Source: Prorocentrum cordatum
Taxonomy: Eukaryota > Sar > Dinophyceae > Prorocentrales > Prorocentraceae
Direction of reading: 5' to 3'
DNA: 64,000 nt
NCBI GenBank assembly: GCA_963575745.1
Contig: CAUYUJ010001747.1
Location: 26,001-90,000 of the forward strand
Part shown: positions 1-14,828 of the stretch, piece by piece
How positions within the stretch are numbered: the first letter of the stretch is position 1
Layout of the letters: every line of letters begins with the position of its first letter
The notes under the pieces: model-generated
Database searches by the model: none
Told to the model about the DNA's origin: nothing
The model's input: only the letters and a program-made list of their open reading frames with translations
Program-made: the position numbers and the translations under genes

Positions 1-394
1 TGGCGTCCTACCCTTCCTTCTCGTCCCTTCCATTGCGATGATACCCTCAGATCACAAAGTCGGGTGTCGGGAAAGACCTTCATCCCGAACGGGCGACATC
101 ATCAACAAAAGCCGTTCCCCAAGGAATCAAGAACACCATTGCGGCAGTTGCGGCGATAGCGCCGCTTCCATTTGACAAGGTATCCCCAATAAATACGGAA
201 TAACCATCAAGACGCACCAGCGGGAACAACATCATCATTACCCAGTTGATCATGCACTATTGAACGTGCTAGAGACAGCACCCCTTACCAAAACCAGAAG
301 CTACTCGTCCAGTCCCGACAAACATTTGTGAACGGCAAACTGAACCCATCTTTCGTCCAATCACACCGTGGATACTATATACGTTTATATGCGG
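1..394. other. Anonymous sequence, no gene recognised
   Basis: Mixed-composition sequence at the window edge. No reading frame with a recognisable motif and no RNA gene were seen. It ends where a TG/TA-rich microsatellite begins. Confidence 0.5.
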
Positions 395-629
395 GTGTGT
401 ATGCATGCATGTCTGTAATGTAATGTCTGTATGTGATGCAGTGTAATGCAATGCAGTGTTGTGTAATGCATTGCCACACACGTACATATATGCATGTGTT
501 TATGTATATGTACATGCACATGTATATGTATATTAGATGTATAGGTATTCGTATATGTATACGACATGTATGTGTATGTATACATGTATCGGTATATGTA
601 TACTGTTTTGTACATGCATAGGGATATAT

Positions 630-672
<43 letters not shown>
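395..672. repeat. TGTATG/TA microsatellite
   Basis: Degenerate TGTATG and ACATATA hexamers run into a pure TA tract at about 639-671. The ORFs that cross it are only translated repeat (Tyr/Ile/Cys strings). The tract abuts the CCAAGAGG repeat field directly. Confidence 0.85.
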
Positions 673-675
<3 letters not shown>

Positions 676-2590
676 GGGGGCGAGGCCAGGGAACCCAGGA
701 CAGGTGTCTCCACCCCCCATGGCGTGACGGGGGGTGGCTGGAGCCTCCCTGGAGCAGCCCAGGCGGCCCAAAAGAGCCCCAAGAGCGCTCCACGGCAGGC
801 CCAGCAGGCTCCAAGAGGCCCAGGAGGGCGCCAAGACGGCCCCAAGATGCCCAAGACAAGCCCAAGACGGCCAAAGAGGCCCCCGAGAGGCCTCCAAGAG
901 GCCCCCCCAGAGGGCCCCAAGAGGCCAAATTCTTTAATTTTACGATGGTTTTGGACACATTTGTCTTTCCCGCCTTTTCAGCTTACCGACGCTCCACGAC
1001 GGCTCAAAGGCCACCCGCGGACGCCCCACGACGGCCCAAGAGGCCTCCAAGAGGGCCTCAAGACGGCTCTTGAGGGCCCCAAGGCGGCCCAAGACGCGCC
1101 CAAGACGGGCGAAGAGAGGCCCAAGACGGCTCCAAGAGGGCCCCAAGAGGGGAACCGCGAACCGGAAATTCGAGCCTCCCGCCTCCACAGGGCCCCGGGA
1201 GGCCCCAAAGGGGCCCCAAGAGGCCCCAGGAGACCCCCAAGATAAGCCCAAGACGGCCAAAGAGGCCCCCAAGACGCTCCAAGAGGCCTCCAAGAGGCCC
1301 CCCCAGAGGGCCCCAAGAGGCCAAATTCGTTAATTTTACGATGGTTTTGGACACATTTGTCTTTCCCGCCTTTTCAGCTTTCCGACGCTCCACGACGGCT
1401 CACAGGCCCCCCGCGGACGCCCCAAGAAAGCCCAAGAGGCCTCCAAGAGGGCCTCAAGACGGCTCTGGAGGGACGACCCAAGACGCGCCCAAGACGGGCG
1501 AAGAGAGGCCCAAGACGGTCCCAAGGGGGGCCCCAAGTTGGGAACCGCGAGCCGGAAATTCGAGCCTCCCGCCTCCACAGGGCCCCGGGAGGCCCCAAAG
1601 GGGCCCCAAGAGGCCCCAGGAGACCCCCAAGAGGCACCCAGCTGGCCCAGGAGGCCCAAACGAGACCCCCAAGAGGCTCCCAAACAGCCCCGAGGAACCT
1701 CACAACGGACGGTGCGGACGAGCCGCACTTCGGACCGCCGCCGCCGCCGGTCCAAGAAAACGGCCTCTTGGACGCCGTGCGCGCCGTGGCCCTCCTGCGG
1801 TGGCACCTCCCGCCCTGGGCCAGCGCAGAGGTCCTCGGATCCCAGAGAGAATTCTCCGTCGTCGGCGGTGTCGCCGTCGTCGGCGTCGTCGTCGTCGACG
1901 CCGTCCCCGCTCCGGTCGCCCCTCGGGACCGCGCTCGCCCCATCGACTTCTCGGCTCGCCTCCCGCCGATGTTCTTGTCGCCCTTCGACTTTCGGAGGCT
2001 CCTCCCGGGGTCCTGGGTCCAGTGCTCCGGCCTCCTCCCTTCGGCGAGGCCGCGCCGGCTCGAGCCGCGTCGGCGAGACAGCTCCAAGATAGCCGAAGAG
2101 GCTTCCAAGAGGGCCCTGGGCGGCCCACGAGGGCCCCAAGGCGGTGCCTGAGGCGCCCAAGACGGCCCGAGAGGGCCCCAAGACGGCCCCAAGAGAGGCC
2201 CAAGAAGGGAAACGCGAACCGAGAATCCGAGCTTTCTACCCCGAGAGGTTCTCGGGAAGTCCCAAGAGGCCCCCAATCGGATCCAAGAGGCCCCCAAGAA
2301 GCTCCCAAGAGGGCCGACGAGGTTCCAAGAGATCTCCCCAGGTGGCCCCAAGAGGCACAACTCATTGTTTTACGATTGGGCTTTGACGGTTTTTAATTTG
2401 TTCTGCCTTTGGGCATCCCGATGCTCCAAGACGGCCCAAGAGGCTTCCAACACCGCTCCCATATAGAGGAAGAGGCCTCCAAGAGGGCCCCAAGACGGCC
2501 CGCGAGGGCCCCAAGACGGTGCTTGAGGCGCCCAAGACGGCCCGAGAGGGCCCCAAGAGCCCCAAGAGAGGCCCAAGAGGGGTAGGACAC
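673..2590 (-). repeat. CCAAGAGG(C)-type dispersed repeat field
   Basis: The segment is built from variants of CCCAAGAGGCCCCCAAGACGG. It is the reverse complement of the CCTCTTGGGG repeats seen elsewhere in this window. Embedded in it are two short conserved non-CCAAGAGG cores. One is related to AGCGTCGGAAGCCGAAAAGG (near 934-1003, 1341-1405 and, more diverged, 2370-2435). The other is related to GAGCTCGGATTTTCGGTT (near 1150-1185, 1543-1580 and 2203-2245). Between 1700 and 2095 the array is interrupted by GC-rich, CGTCGTC-bearing sequence of unknown origin. Long Pro/Arg or Gly/Leu ORFs here are by-products of the repeat. Confidence 0.85.
855..1640. repeat. ~0.39-kb tandem duplication inside the repeat field
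   Basis: The block around 924-1250 recurs at 1321-1636 with an offset of 397 bp. It includes the same ATGGTTTTGGACACATTTG stretch and the same GGAAATTCGAGCCTCCCG core. The copies differ by scattered substitutions and small indels, so the duplication is recent compared with the rest of the field. Confidence 0.85.
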
Positions 2591-2591
2591 A

Positions 2592-4020
2592 TTGCCTTGC
2601 TCGTCCACGCCGTGCAGTCCCCAGCTTTCCCCGCAGGCCCCAACGCCGACGTGTGCGACACGTGCCTCTTCGAGCGCCAGCGCTGCATCTGCCGCCGAGG
2701 AGCAGGGAATCGAACAGGACCTCCGGAGCGCGACCGCTCCACCTCGCCTCGACGAGTGGCGCCGCCAGTTCCGCCGCCTGGGTCGGCAAGTGCATCGAGT
2801 GCGGGCCCCGCGCAGATGGAGACGGAGGCCGCGGTGTCGGTCAGGAACGCCTTCGTGGAGGTCGGCGCCCGTGCTTCTCCGGGACGCCGCGCGCTCAGAC
2901 GCAACCGCACGGAAGGCGATGAGCCCGGCGACGACCCCCTCTTCCACGAGCGAATCAACAGCATGCGCCTGGACGACACGCGAGACATGGACCAGGATGC
3001 AGGATGCGGGCGCGCCGCTGGCCGAGCAACGTCGGCGAGCAGCGCTGGAAGGAGCTGCCCCCTCGGGCGCCCGGCAGCCTCTGGCCATGCCGGCAGAGGG
3101 GGGGGCCCGGCACGCTGCGGAGCCAGCCGTCGCTGCCGCGCCGCCGCCGGCCGCGGAGCCGCCGCAGCCAGCCCCCGCCGCGCCCCGCCTTGCAGCCCGA
3201 CGGCGGCCCCGCGTCTACTGCCCAGTGCCCGGTTGCCCGCGCGCGGGTCCTGCCGCCTCGCCAGGGTGGTCCTGCCAGGAGAGCATGAGGGTCCACTTAA
3301 ACGAGCACGCGGCGGGCCGCTACCCCAACCTGCCGCCCGTCCCGCAGAGTTCCTTGACCAGCACGCCCTCGGCCAATGCTCGGTGTGTCAGCGGTTCCTG
3401 AGTCTCCGCTACCAGGGAGTGTGCCCCAGGTGCCGGCCAGCGGCGCGCGCAGCTGCCGCCGCGGCCCCCCGGGCCCTTCCGGCCGACGCTGGCGACGCGA
3501 ACGGCCAGCCAGGGCCCCCTTCGCTGAGGGTGGTCTTCTCCAGCCGCGCCGGCGCGAGGCGCCACGTGCCCAGGGGGGCCAGGGCGTTGTGGGCACAGTG
3601 CTTGGTGCAGGCCGCGGCGTTGGCGGTCCACCACAACGCCGAAGCAGCTTGGGTCCAACTGGCCACGCTGCCCAAGTGCGTGCTGCGACCGCCGGAACGC
3701 CAGCGAGCAGGAAGCCAAGAACCTCTGCCGCCGCTGGCTGGAGGGAGAGCGCCAGACGCTGTGGGCGGAGACGACAGAGCGGCGCCAGACAGGGGGAACG
3801 GACAAGGCGACTCGCCGAGCACAGCGCTGCCTCGACTTGGCTTCGGAGGGGCTTCATTTATTTGAAAAGCTGCGCTTCGCTGACGTCGGAGCCGCCCGTG
3901 TCCGTCACGCCGGCTGTCGTGGACCAGATGGGCCGCAAACGCCCCCGCAGCCAGCAGCCAGTTGTGGACCTGGCTAGCCTGCCTGCTGTCCACGCGGCCG
4001 CCGCAGCCCAGGTCGACGTC
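2592..4020 (+). pseudogene. LINE N-terminal zinc-finger region (frame-broken)
   Basis: Frame 3 encodes CPVPGCPRAG followed by MRVHLNEHAAG, a C-x4-C...H-x3-H arrangement typical of nucleic-acid-binding fingers at the N-terminus of site-specific LINEs. Reading must then move to another frame for CSVCQRFLSLRYQGVCPRC, a second C-x2-C...C-x2-C unit. The same frame continues with a Trp/Ala-rich helix segment (ALWAQCLVQAAALAVHHN) known as a linker in this kind of dinoflagellate element. A further frame change is needed near 3690 to reach the RT. Start codon unknown; 2592 is only the first ATG in the relevant frame. Confidence 0.6.
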
Positions 4021-4037
4021 CTGTCGTCCAAAAGGAA

Positions 4038-5330
4038 GTGCGGGCCTTCCCCAAGGGTTCGGCCGCCGGCCCCACTGGCCTGCGCCCGCAAGACCTGCAG
4101 GACGCCCTGGCGACGGCAGCCCACAGGGACGAGGTAGTCGAGCAGCTCGCTGGCCTCGTCGACGTGCTCGCGCGTGGCCAGGCTCCGGCGGCGGTCGCGG
4201 CTTACTTTGCTGGCGCCTCGCTGGTGGCTCTCCCGAAGAACGACGGCGGCCTCCGCCCGGCGGCCGTCGGCGAGACACTTCGCCGCCTGGTGGGCACGTG
4301 CCTCTGCAAGGAGGTCGCCGAGGCTGCCCGCGACCGCCTGGCGCCCTCGCAGGTGGGCGCGGCCGTCCCGGGAGGGGCCGAGGCGGCGATCCACGTGGCC
4401 AGGCAGTGGTTCACGCGCAACCTGGGCGACAGGGACAAAGTTTTCGTGAAGTTGGACCTCTCGAGCGCTTTCAACACCCTTGGCCGGAGGGCCGTCCTCA
4501 GAGCAGTGCACGAGGACTTTCCCGCACTGGCACCTTGGGCGGACTGGCGCTACGGCAGCCCCTCGCTACTCTTCCTCGGCGAGCAGACGCTGCGCTCCGA
4601 GTGCGGTGTCCAGCAGGGCGACCCGCTTGGCCCGCTGCTCTTCCCCCTGGCACTCCAACGCTGCGCGGAGACGGCGAGCCGCAGCCTCAGGGAGCTTGCC
4701 CAGGACGCCGGCCTGGACCTCGTCTTTTTCTACCTGGACGACGGCTGCGCGGCGGGTGACAGACAGGCTGTGGCGCGCTTCCTCCACCTCGTCGTGGCCG
4801 AGCTCGCAGCAGTCGGCCTCGACCTCAGCACGGGGCCAGGCAAGTGCGAGGTGGTCCCTGCAGCGGGGGCGGACAGCAACGCGTCCGCGGCGGATTTCCC
4901 ACCGGGCTTCCGACTGCGCCCCGACGGCTGCTTCGAGCTCCTCGGCGCGCCCATCGGGAGCGACGATTTCTGCCTCCAGCACACGCAGAAAAGAGTGAAG
5001 AAGGCAGCGGAGCTCCTGGGCGCACTGGCCGGCTTGGAGGACGCGCAGGTAGCCCGTCACCTTCTCCGGCAGTGTGCCTCCAACTGCAAGCTCGGCGACT
5101 CGGCGCGCGTGGTGCCGCCCTCCGCCGGCGCCGAGGCTCTCCTAGAGATGGGCGCTGCAGGGCGCTCCTGCCTGGAACAGCTGGCCGGCGCTTCCCTCAC
5201 CGACGACTCCTGGGCCCAAGCGCAGCTGAAACTGAACGAGGGCGGCTTGGGGCTGCGCTCCGCTGAGAAGCACTCGCCGGCGGCCTACTTGTCCTCGCGC
5301 GCCAAGATCGGCGAGTTCTGCTGGTCCATG
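4038..5330 (+). CDS. Non-LTR reverse transcriptase core (part of the broken LINE)
   Basis: This would copy element RNA into DNA at a nicked chromosomal target. The frame carries, in order: GSAAGPTGLRPQDL (pre-RT), LPKNDGGLRPAAVGETLRRL (fingers motifs 1-2), KLDLSSAFNT (motif A, catalytic Asp at 4455-4457), QQGDPLGPLLF (motif B) and FYLDDG (motif C, the two Asp at 4737-4742). All catalytic aspartates are present, so the domain itself looks intact. The open frame continues to 5618, but after about 5330 it turns to Arg/Thr-rich sequence, while family-like sequence continues in the frame starting near 5399. No ATG-driven independent start is implied; 4038 is a GTG-type start inside the domain. Confidence 0.85.
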
Positions 5331-5398
5331 TATACACAGACGACGACGCGGGCGACGCCGGGGCCCTGGCGGCGGCGCTCCAGACCCACAACGCAAGC

Positions 5399-6374
5399 GT
5401 GGCGGGGGCAAACCAGGCTGCGCGCTTCGACTGCGAGACGCACTCCAACCAGAAGACTCTCTCGGACCAGGTCGACGACGCCGCGCGCGCCGCCCTCTGG
5501 GGCCGCTCCTCGGCCGCGACGCGCGCCCACCTCGCCCTGGTGGCCGCGCCCAGCGCCGGCGCGCACCTGCGGGCGCCCCCCAGCGAGGCGCTCGGCGCAG
5601 CGGTCCCGCACAGCTTGATGCAGATCGGGATCAAGCGACGGCTCCGGGCCCAGCTGATGGACGAGGAAGCGTTCTGCCCAGCGTGCGGGGAAGTCATGGG
5701 CGTGTACTGCGACCACGCCTTGACGTGCGCCTGCCAGGGCGACCGCACGCGCCGCCACAACAAGCTGCGGAACGGCACCTTCTTTGGCCGCTGGCTTCTC
5801 GGGGGCGGAGCTGGAGTGGCCCGAACTGCTGCCGCCGCGGGCGCCGGGCGAGGGGCCGAGCGCCGAGGGGCCCGACGGCGACGGACTAGACAACGACGGC
5901 CGCCGGCCAGCGGATGTCCATGTCCCCCGGTGGCGCGGCGGGCTCTCGGCGGCCTTGGACTTCGCGGTGACGTCCGGCCTGCGCGCGGACCTCATCGCGC
6001 GCTCCGCCGCCGACCTGGCCGCCGCCCTCGACAGGTGCGAGGAGTGCAAGCGGCAGCACCAGGGCACGGCGCAGGCTTGCCGCGACGCGGACCTCGCCTT
6101 CATCCCAATGGTTGTGGAGGCGCACGGCGGGAGCTGGGGCGGCGAGGCGCGGCGCGCCTTCGCCGTGCTGGCTAAGCGCGCGGCCGACGCGCGCGGCGAG
6201 GGGGCCGCCAGCACGGCGGACAGGATGGCCCAGCGACTCTCCATCTCCCTGCGCAGGGAGAACGCGCGGGCCATCCTGCAGCGCCTGCAGCGCCCGCGGC
6301 CCGGGGCGACCCCGGCGCGCCTGGCGGCGGCGGCTGCAGTGGAGGCGGCGGCGGCGGCGGCGGCCGTCGCGTGA
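5399..6374 (+). pseudogene. LINE C-terminal zinc knuckle and RLE-like endonuclease region
   Basis: The frame from 5399 encodes a C-x2-C-x8-H-x4-C type knuckle (FCPACGEVMGVYCDHALTC) followed by RTRRHNKLRN, as in R2-type elements. A frameshift near 5790 moves coding to the frame that carries RRPADVHVPRW and, further on, SAALDFAVTSG. The Asp residues at about 5913 and 5958, with the Arg-Pro before the first, resemble the catalytic core of the restriction-like (PD-(D/E)XK) endonucleases of site-specific LINEs. A helical region rich in Ala/Arg follows, and the frame ends at the TGA at 6372. Endonuclease assignment is by motif only. Confidence 0.6.
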
Positions 6375-8140
<1,766 letters not shown>

Positions 8141-8850
8141 TCCTCCTCCTCCTTCACGTCGTCCTGCTCCTCCTCGTCCTCCTCATCCTCGGCATCATCA
8201 TCATCATCATCATCATCACCACCAGCATCATCGTCGTCATCATCAGCATCATCAGAAGCATCTGCGTCACCCCGTCGTCGTCATCATCAACATCATCGTC
8301 ATCATCAACAGTATCAAAATCATCGACGTCATCATCATCATCGTCAGCATCATCGGCATCATCATAACCATCATCATCATCCTCATCATCATATATCAGC
8401 ATCATCATCATCATCATCGTCATCGTCATCGTCATCATCATCATTGTCGTCGCCACCATCGTCATCATCATCATCATCAGCATCATCATCATCATCTTCA
8501 TCAGCATCGTCATCATCATCACCATCACCGTCCTTGGCATCGTCATCGTCCGCATCATCGTGGACGTCATGATCATCAGCATCATCGTCGTCATCGGCAT
8601 CCTCAGCACCAGCAGCGTCAGCATCAGCAGCAGCATCGTCATCATCACCAGCATCTGCATCATCATCCTCGTCGTCGTCGCCATCGTTGTCATCATCGTC
8701 ATCGTCATCACCATCATCGTCATCATCATCAGCATCATCATCATAATCACCGTTATCGCCATCGTCATCGTCCATCACCATTATCGCCATTGTCATCGTC
8801 ATCGTGAACAGCAGTATAACCATCGTCATCACCATCATCATGATGAAGCC
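8141..8850. repeat. (CAT/CGT)n trinucleotide array
   Basis: About 700 bp of CATCATCGT-type trinucleotides, preceded by CTCCTCC. It splits a single 77-bp satellite copy at 8020-8105 from the main array starting near 8945. The Ser/His/Ile ORFs are repeat translations. Confidence 0.95.
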
Positions 8851-8944
8851 TTCCTCATCGCAGAACTCCCCCTCCTCCTCACCCTCCTCATGGGAGGAGT
8901 AGGACGTGAGATGGATAGGTAATGTTCTCCCTCCCTCCTCACCC

Positions 8945-11395
<2,451 letters not shown>

Positions 11396-11667
11396 CGGTG
11401 TGTGCATGTGCATGTTCGACTCGCGCATGATCATATGGTACACTTATGAGCAAGGCGAATGGGCCGCAGGACCAAGGGCTGTATTCAGAGAGTAGGTGGC
11501 GAGGGGGCGAAGTAGCAGATGACGAGGGGCGGGGAGGACGGGGGAAAAATGGGGGGCACAGGACGAGGGAGGACAACGGGGAAGGCGGGCGAGGGAGCAG
11601 GAGGGAACAGGACGAGGAGGACGCGGTCGGGGCCCCGCAGGGCCTGATCGGCACCACTGGCGTTGCG

Positions 11668-12189
11668 ATGTCCGGGAACATACCGTACATCGGCAGCAAA
11701 ATCAGCCTGATCACGACGTCGGACATCAGGTATGAGGGCATCCTTTACACGCTCAACCGCGAGGAGTCCACGATCGCGGTGCAGAACGTCCGGTCGTTCG
11801 GCACGGAGGGCCGGAGAGTCCCCGAGGTGCCGATGTCCAACGAGATCTACGACTTCATAATTTTCAGAGGCAAGGATCTCAAGGACCTGACAGTCCTGCA
11901 GGGGGTGCCGGAGCGCACGGCACAGTACCCAATGGGCTCCATGGATTTTATGGACCATGGCAACTCCTTGTATAACCACCAGGCGCCGGGGAGGGAGGGC
12001 AGGCGGCAGGAGGGGGATGATAAGGGAACAGGGATCGGGGGGCAGCATGGAGCAGGACGGGCAGGAGGAGCAGGAAGGGGCGGGAGGTCTGGAGGAAGAA
12101 AGCAGTCTGGAAGCACCCGATGCGTCTCTCTGACGTCTCGGATTTGGACGCCTCCAGAGGGTATTCTGCGACCCTGCCTGGAGCTCTAG
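11668..12189 (+). CDS. LSM14/Scd6-type protein, N-terminal Lsm domain (truncated or first exon)
   Basis: LSM14 (RAP55/Scd6) proteins bind mRNA and decapping or translation factors in P-bodies. From the ATG at 11668 the frame reads [20 protein letters not shown], then [20 protein letters not shown], then [12 protein letters not shown] and [18 protein letters not shown]. This is the complete five-strand Lsm core of the family, about residues 1-82. The open frame begins upstream at 11446, but that stretch is low-complexity Gly/Arg/Glu, so the internal Met is preferred as the start. After Leu-Thr-Val-Leu-Gln similarity stops. The remaining ~90 residues include a Gly/Arg-rich segment and end at 12189. 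Full family members also carry FDF and RGG regions; no FDF motif was found, so either an intron follows or this is a partial copy. Confidence 0.8.
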   Translation: MSGNIPYIGSKISLITTSDIRYEGILYTLNREESTIAVQNVRSFGTEGRRVPEVPMSNEIYDFIIFRGKDLKDLTVLQGVPERTAQYPMGSMDFMDHGNSLYNHQAPGREGRRQEGDDKGTGIGGQHGAGRAGGAGRGGRSGGRKQSGSTRCVSLTSRIWTPPEGILRPCLEL

Positions 12190-13140
12190 AAACTTTGGGC
12201 AAGCTTCGGGTGCCTAGGCCAGGGCGTTCCAGGACGGTCTGACGCCGTTCTGGACCGCTTTGGAACCGCCGCGGCGCCCAAGACATCCTCGAGACCCGCT
12301 TGCTCTCGGCGATTCCCGAGTTGCCTCAACCGACCTCGTCCAATTGAGGTCTGGAGTCTGCATGCCTTCGCGCGTCCTGAGGGCTCCAGTCTGGAGTAAC
12401 GGACGCCTCCCAGGTCCCCAGTGGGGGTGATGGTTTGAGTGAGTGCCGCCTGGTAGTACTCGTGCACAAGCTCGGTGACGCCAGTTTTTGTTTGGGCCGA
12501 GGGGGCTGAACAACAGTTCAAGATCTTGGCTGCGCGACGAGCCTGCCCAAATTGATCATCGGGAGATCGGCAGAACCATCCCAACCCCGACTGGGACAGG
12601 GTGAGGCATGTCTCCTAGAGCACCCCCTCTGGGCGGGGATGGGTGCTGTGAAACTCGAAGCAGACGACACCGATCCCCACCCAGGATGTGTAGGTTGGTC
12701 AGCGGGGCCAAGGTGTCCTGGTGGCAGTGGGGACGGTTTTTGCTTGTCAGGTTCGCGCCGCGTGGACGCAGCGGCGACCCCAGCGCGGGTGTTCGAGGAT
12801 GAACGGCGTCCGTGGCTGGGGATCGGTTGGTGTCGAGCGATCTGCGCTGTCAGAAAGCCTTGATCGTGCAGGGTTGAACGATCCACGCGCTGTCGGATGC
12901 TAACGCCGACGTCATCGCAGCGATAACCTGCCGGGGTATCGTCTGCGGTATTCTTGCTTGTTCTTTCGGCTTCTCGTGCTCTCGAATGTTGTTTTCCCTC
13001 AGTCTCCGGCTGTTCTCTTATTGTGTACGCTTCGCGAATCCCCGCCAGCCCGTTCAGAAGCCCTGCCCACGAGAGCTGACGGCAAATGAAGAGCAGTGAC
13101 GCATATAGTGAAACAGAGTGGTCAAAGAGAGCAGGGGGAG
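12190..13140. other. Anonymous sequence downstream of the LSM14-type gene
   Basis: Mixed composition, no repeats. Open frames exist on both strands (for example 12518-13339 minus), but none shows a domain or a plausible continuation of the LSM14 protein. Confidence 0.4.
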
Positions 13141-13700
13141 GAACGTGTTGAGAACCATGCTGGAGGCTATCTTGGAGCATGGGAGGCCTTCTTGGAGCTA
13201 TGGGGCTTCTTGGGGACGTCTTGGGACCCTCTTGGGGCTCTTTGGCGGCGTCTTGGGGCCCTCTTGGGGCCCTCTTGGAGCTCTCTTGGGGCTCTCCTGG
13301 CATTTTCGGAGAGCCTCCTAGGGCCATCTTGGAAGCCATCGATCAAAAGGGGGGGCCCCCTTTTTCTAGGCCCCCACCTAAGAGTACTCGAAATCGCCTC
13401 TGGGGGCTTCTTCGGGCGCTCTTGGGGCGATCCTGGGCGCTCTTGGGCCCGTCTTGGGGGCATCTTGGGCCCCTCTTGGAGCTCTCTTGGGCCTTGAGGC
13501 CTCGAAAGCGCATCGGAAGCGAAGATGTGAGAAAAAGGATTCTGGCTTCTCGGGGAGGTCCGGAGGGGTCTCCAAAAGCACTTGGATCCGTCTTGTGGCC
13601 ATCTAGGGGCCTCTTGGAGGCATGCTGTCAGCTATCTTGAGCCATGTTCGGCCATCTTGAGCGATTCGGGAGGCCAGCTTGGGCTCTCTGGGGTCCTCTT
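13141..13700 (+). repeat. CTCTTGGGG-type repeat unit
   Basis: Runs of CTCTTGGGGCC and CTCTTGGAGC. Near 13505-13545 is a possible diverged core (GCATCGGAAGCGAAGATGTG) related to the dispersed AGCGTCGGAAGC core. Opposite orientation to the field at 673-2590. Confidence 0.75.
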
Positions 13701-13704
13701 GGAG

Positions 13705-13875
13705 CCGGGAGGAGGGAGGAGGGAGGAGGGAGGAGGGAGGAGGGAAGAGGGAGGAGGGAAGAGGGAGGAGGGAATAGGGATGAGGGATGAGGGAGGAGGG
13801 AGGAGGAGGGAGGAGGGAGAAGGGAGGAGAGAGGATGGAGGAGGGAGGAGGGAGGAGGGAGGATGGAGGAGGGTT
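13705..13875. repeat. (GGAGGGA)n minisatellite
   Basis: Near-perfect 7-bp GGAGGGA repeats with GGAAGAG and GGATGAG variants. Strong purine-strand asymmetry. Confidence 0.95.
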
Positions 13876-14273
13876 GACTGGTAGCAACGTCCAAGCGCGT
13901 GTGGAAAGCTGCGCTGGCGCGCGGCACTTCCATGCGGGTCGGTGGTTCGGGCGGTCGCGGTATCATGAGGACGCCGACACTGGCGGCAACGATGCTGATC
14001 GTATCTCTGGTGGCGGCGCTGATGGCGGTGACGACGATGGGGATGATGTCCACGCGTCCGATGGTGATGGTGGCAACAGCGGCATGTAACGATGACGGTG
14101 ACGCGATGTTGCGGCGGTGATGAGGGTGCTTGTGAGGAAGTGCGCGCGCGGAAGTCCAAGAACCCAGGTACATTTGTTGGTTGAAGAGCACATGTCCTCT
14201 AACATTCAATTATGATGTGCTTCGGTGGCGAAGGGTTATGGACAGATTTCGATACGCTCGCGGAGCGGCGCGC
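13876..14273. other. Anonymous sequence with GGCGGTGATG-like degenerate repeats
   Basis: GC-rich, with scattered GGTGATGG/GGCGGTG motifs at 13960-14110. No gene seen. Confidence 0.4.
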
Positions 14274-14380
14274 GCGTGCGGACTGTATTATGTTATTTGG
14301 TGGGGATTCGTGCACGGGGCGCATGGCCGATCAACGCCCATGCGCCCCGTGGTGAGATGAGAATGCGGGTGCCGGGCGGT
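14274..14380 (+). repeat. Direct repeat bracketing the second LINE, upstream copy
   Basis: The segment contains TTATTTGGTGGGGATTCGTG and CCGTGGTGAGATGAGAATGC. A diverged copy in the same orientation lies at 21322-21424 (ATTTGGCAGGGGTTCGTG and CGTGGTGAGATGGGAATGC), just beyond the far end of the LINE. Confidence 0.75.
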
Positions 14381-14828
14381 TTTGTTAACGTCGTACGGCT
14401 GCCCAATGATTTGAGCTGATGCTCGCGGGCAGAATCAGTGCTAGGCTTGTGATGCGAAGTGTGTTGTTTTCGTGTGCAGATTTTTATTTTGAAATTGCCC
14501 GCGTTGTATGCTTGGGCCGGTTTAACCTGTGCGCGCGTGGGGATATCGTTGTGTGTTGAGTTGGATGTTTCCCAACCATCTTGTGGTGTTGGGTCCTCGT
14601 TTTGAAGAGAGTGCCCCGCGATCCTTCCTTCCTCCTCCCCCTCCCCCTCCTCCCCCTCCTCCCTCCTCCCCTCCCTGCCTCTAGCCGTTCTGGCCCAGGT
14701 TCTTTGGGCTTGCAAGTGCCGTCTTCAGAGCGGTAATCGCACTTGCGGGTCATTTTTGGCTCGTCACGATTCAGTTCGCGGGATCTCAACCCGCAGTGTG
14801 CAGTGAGCTCCTGGAGGAGCGAGCGTTC

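Larger units (their letters stand above)
2592..6374 (+). mobile_element. Decayed LINE with N-terminal zinc fingers, RT and RLE-like C-terminus
   Basis: In order on the plus strand: a C2H2-like finger near 3219-3312, a second Cys-rich finger near 3377-3436, a reverse transcriptase core (4038-5330), a CCHC-like zinc knuckle near 5675 and a restriction-like-endonuclease-type motif near 5901-5970. A stop follows at 6372-6374. This order is that of R2/NeSL-type non-LTR elements. At least four frame changes (near 3380, 3690, 5330 and 5790) and an in-frame stop near 3979 break the reading frame, so this copy is dead unless spliced or frameshifted. No poly(A) or target-site duplication could be seen; the 3' side runs into GGA repeats. 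Confidence 0.8.

Noticed and set aside
1341-2396. 351-codon Arg/Pro ORF in the CCAAGAGG field
   Set aside because: CCAAGAGG repeats lack stop codons in several frames on both strands. No domain, and similar ORFs appear wherever the repeat occurs.
12190-12900. Search for the LSM14 FDF/TFG continuation downstream
   Set aside because: No FDF-like motif was found in any frame up to about 13.1 kb, so no second exon is annotated.
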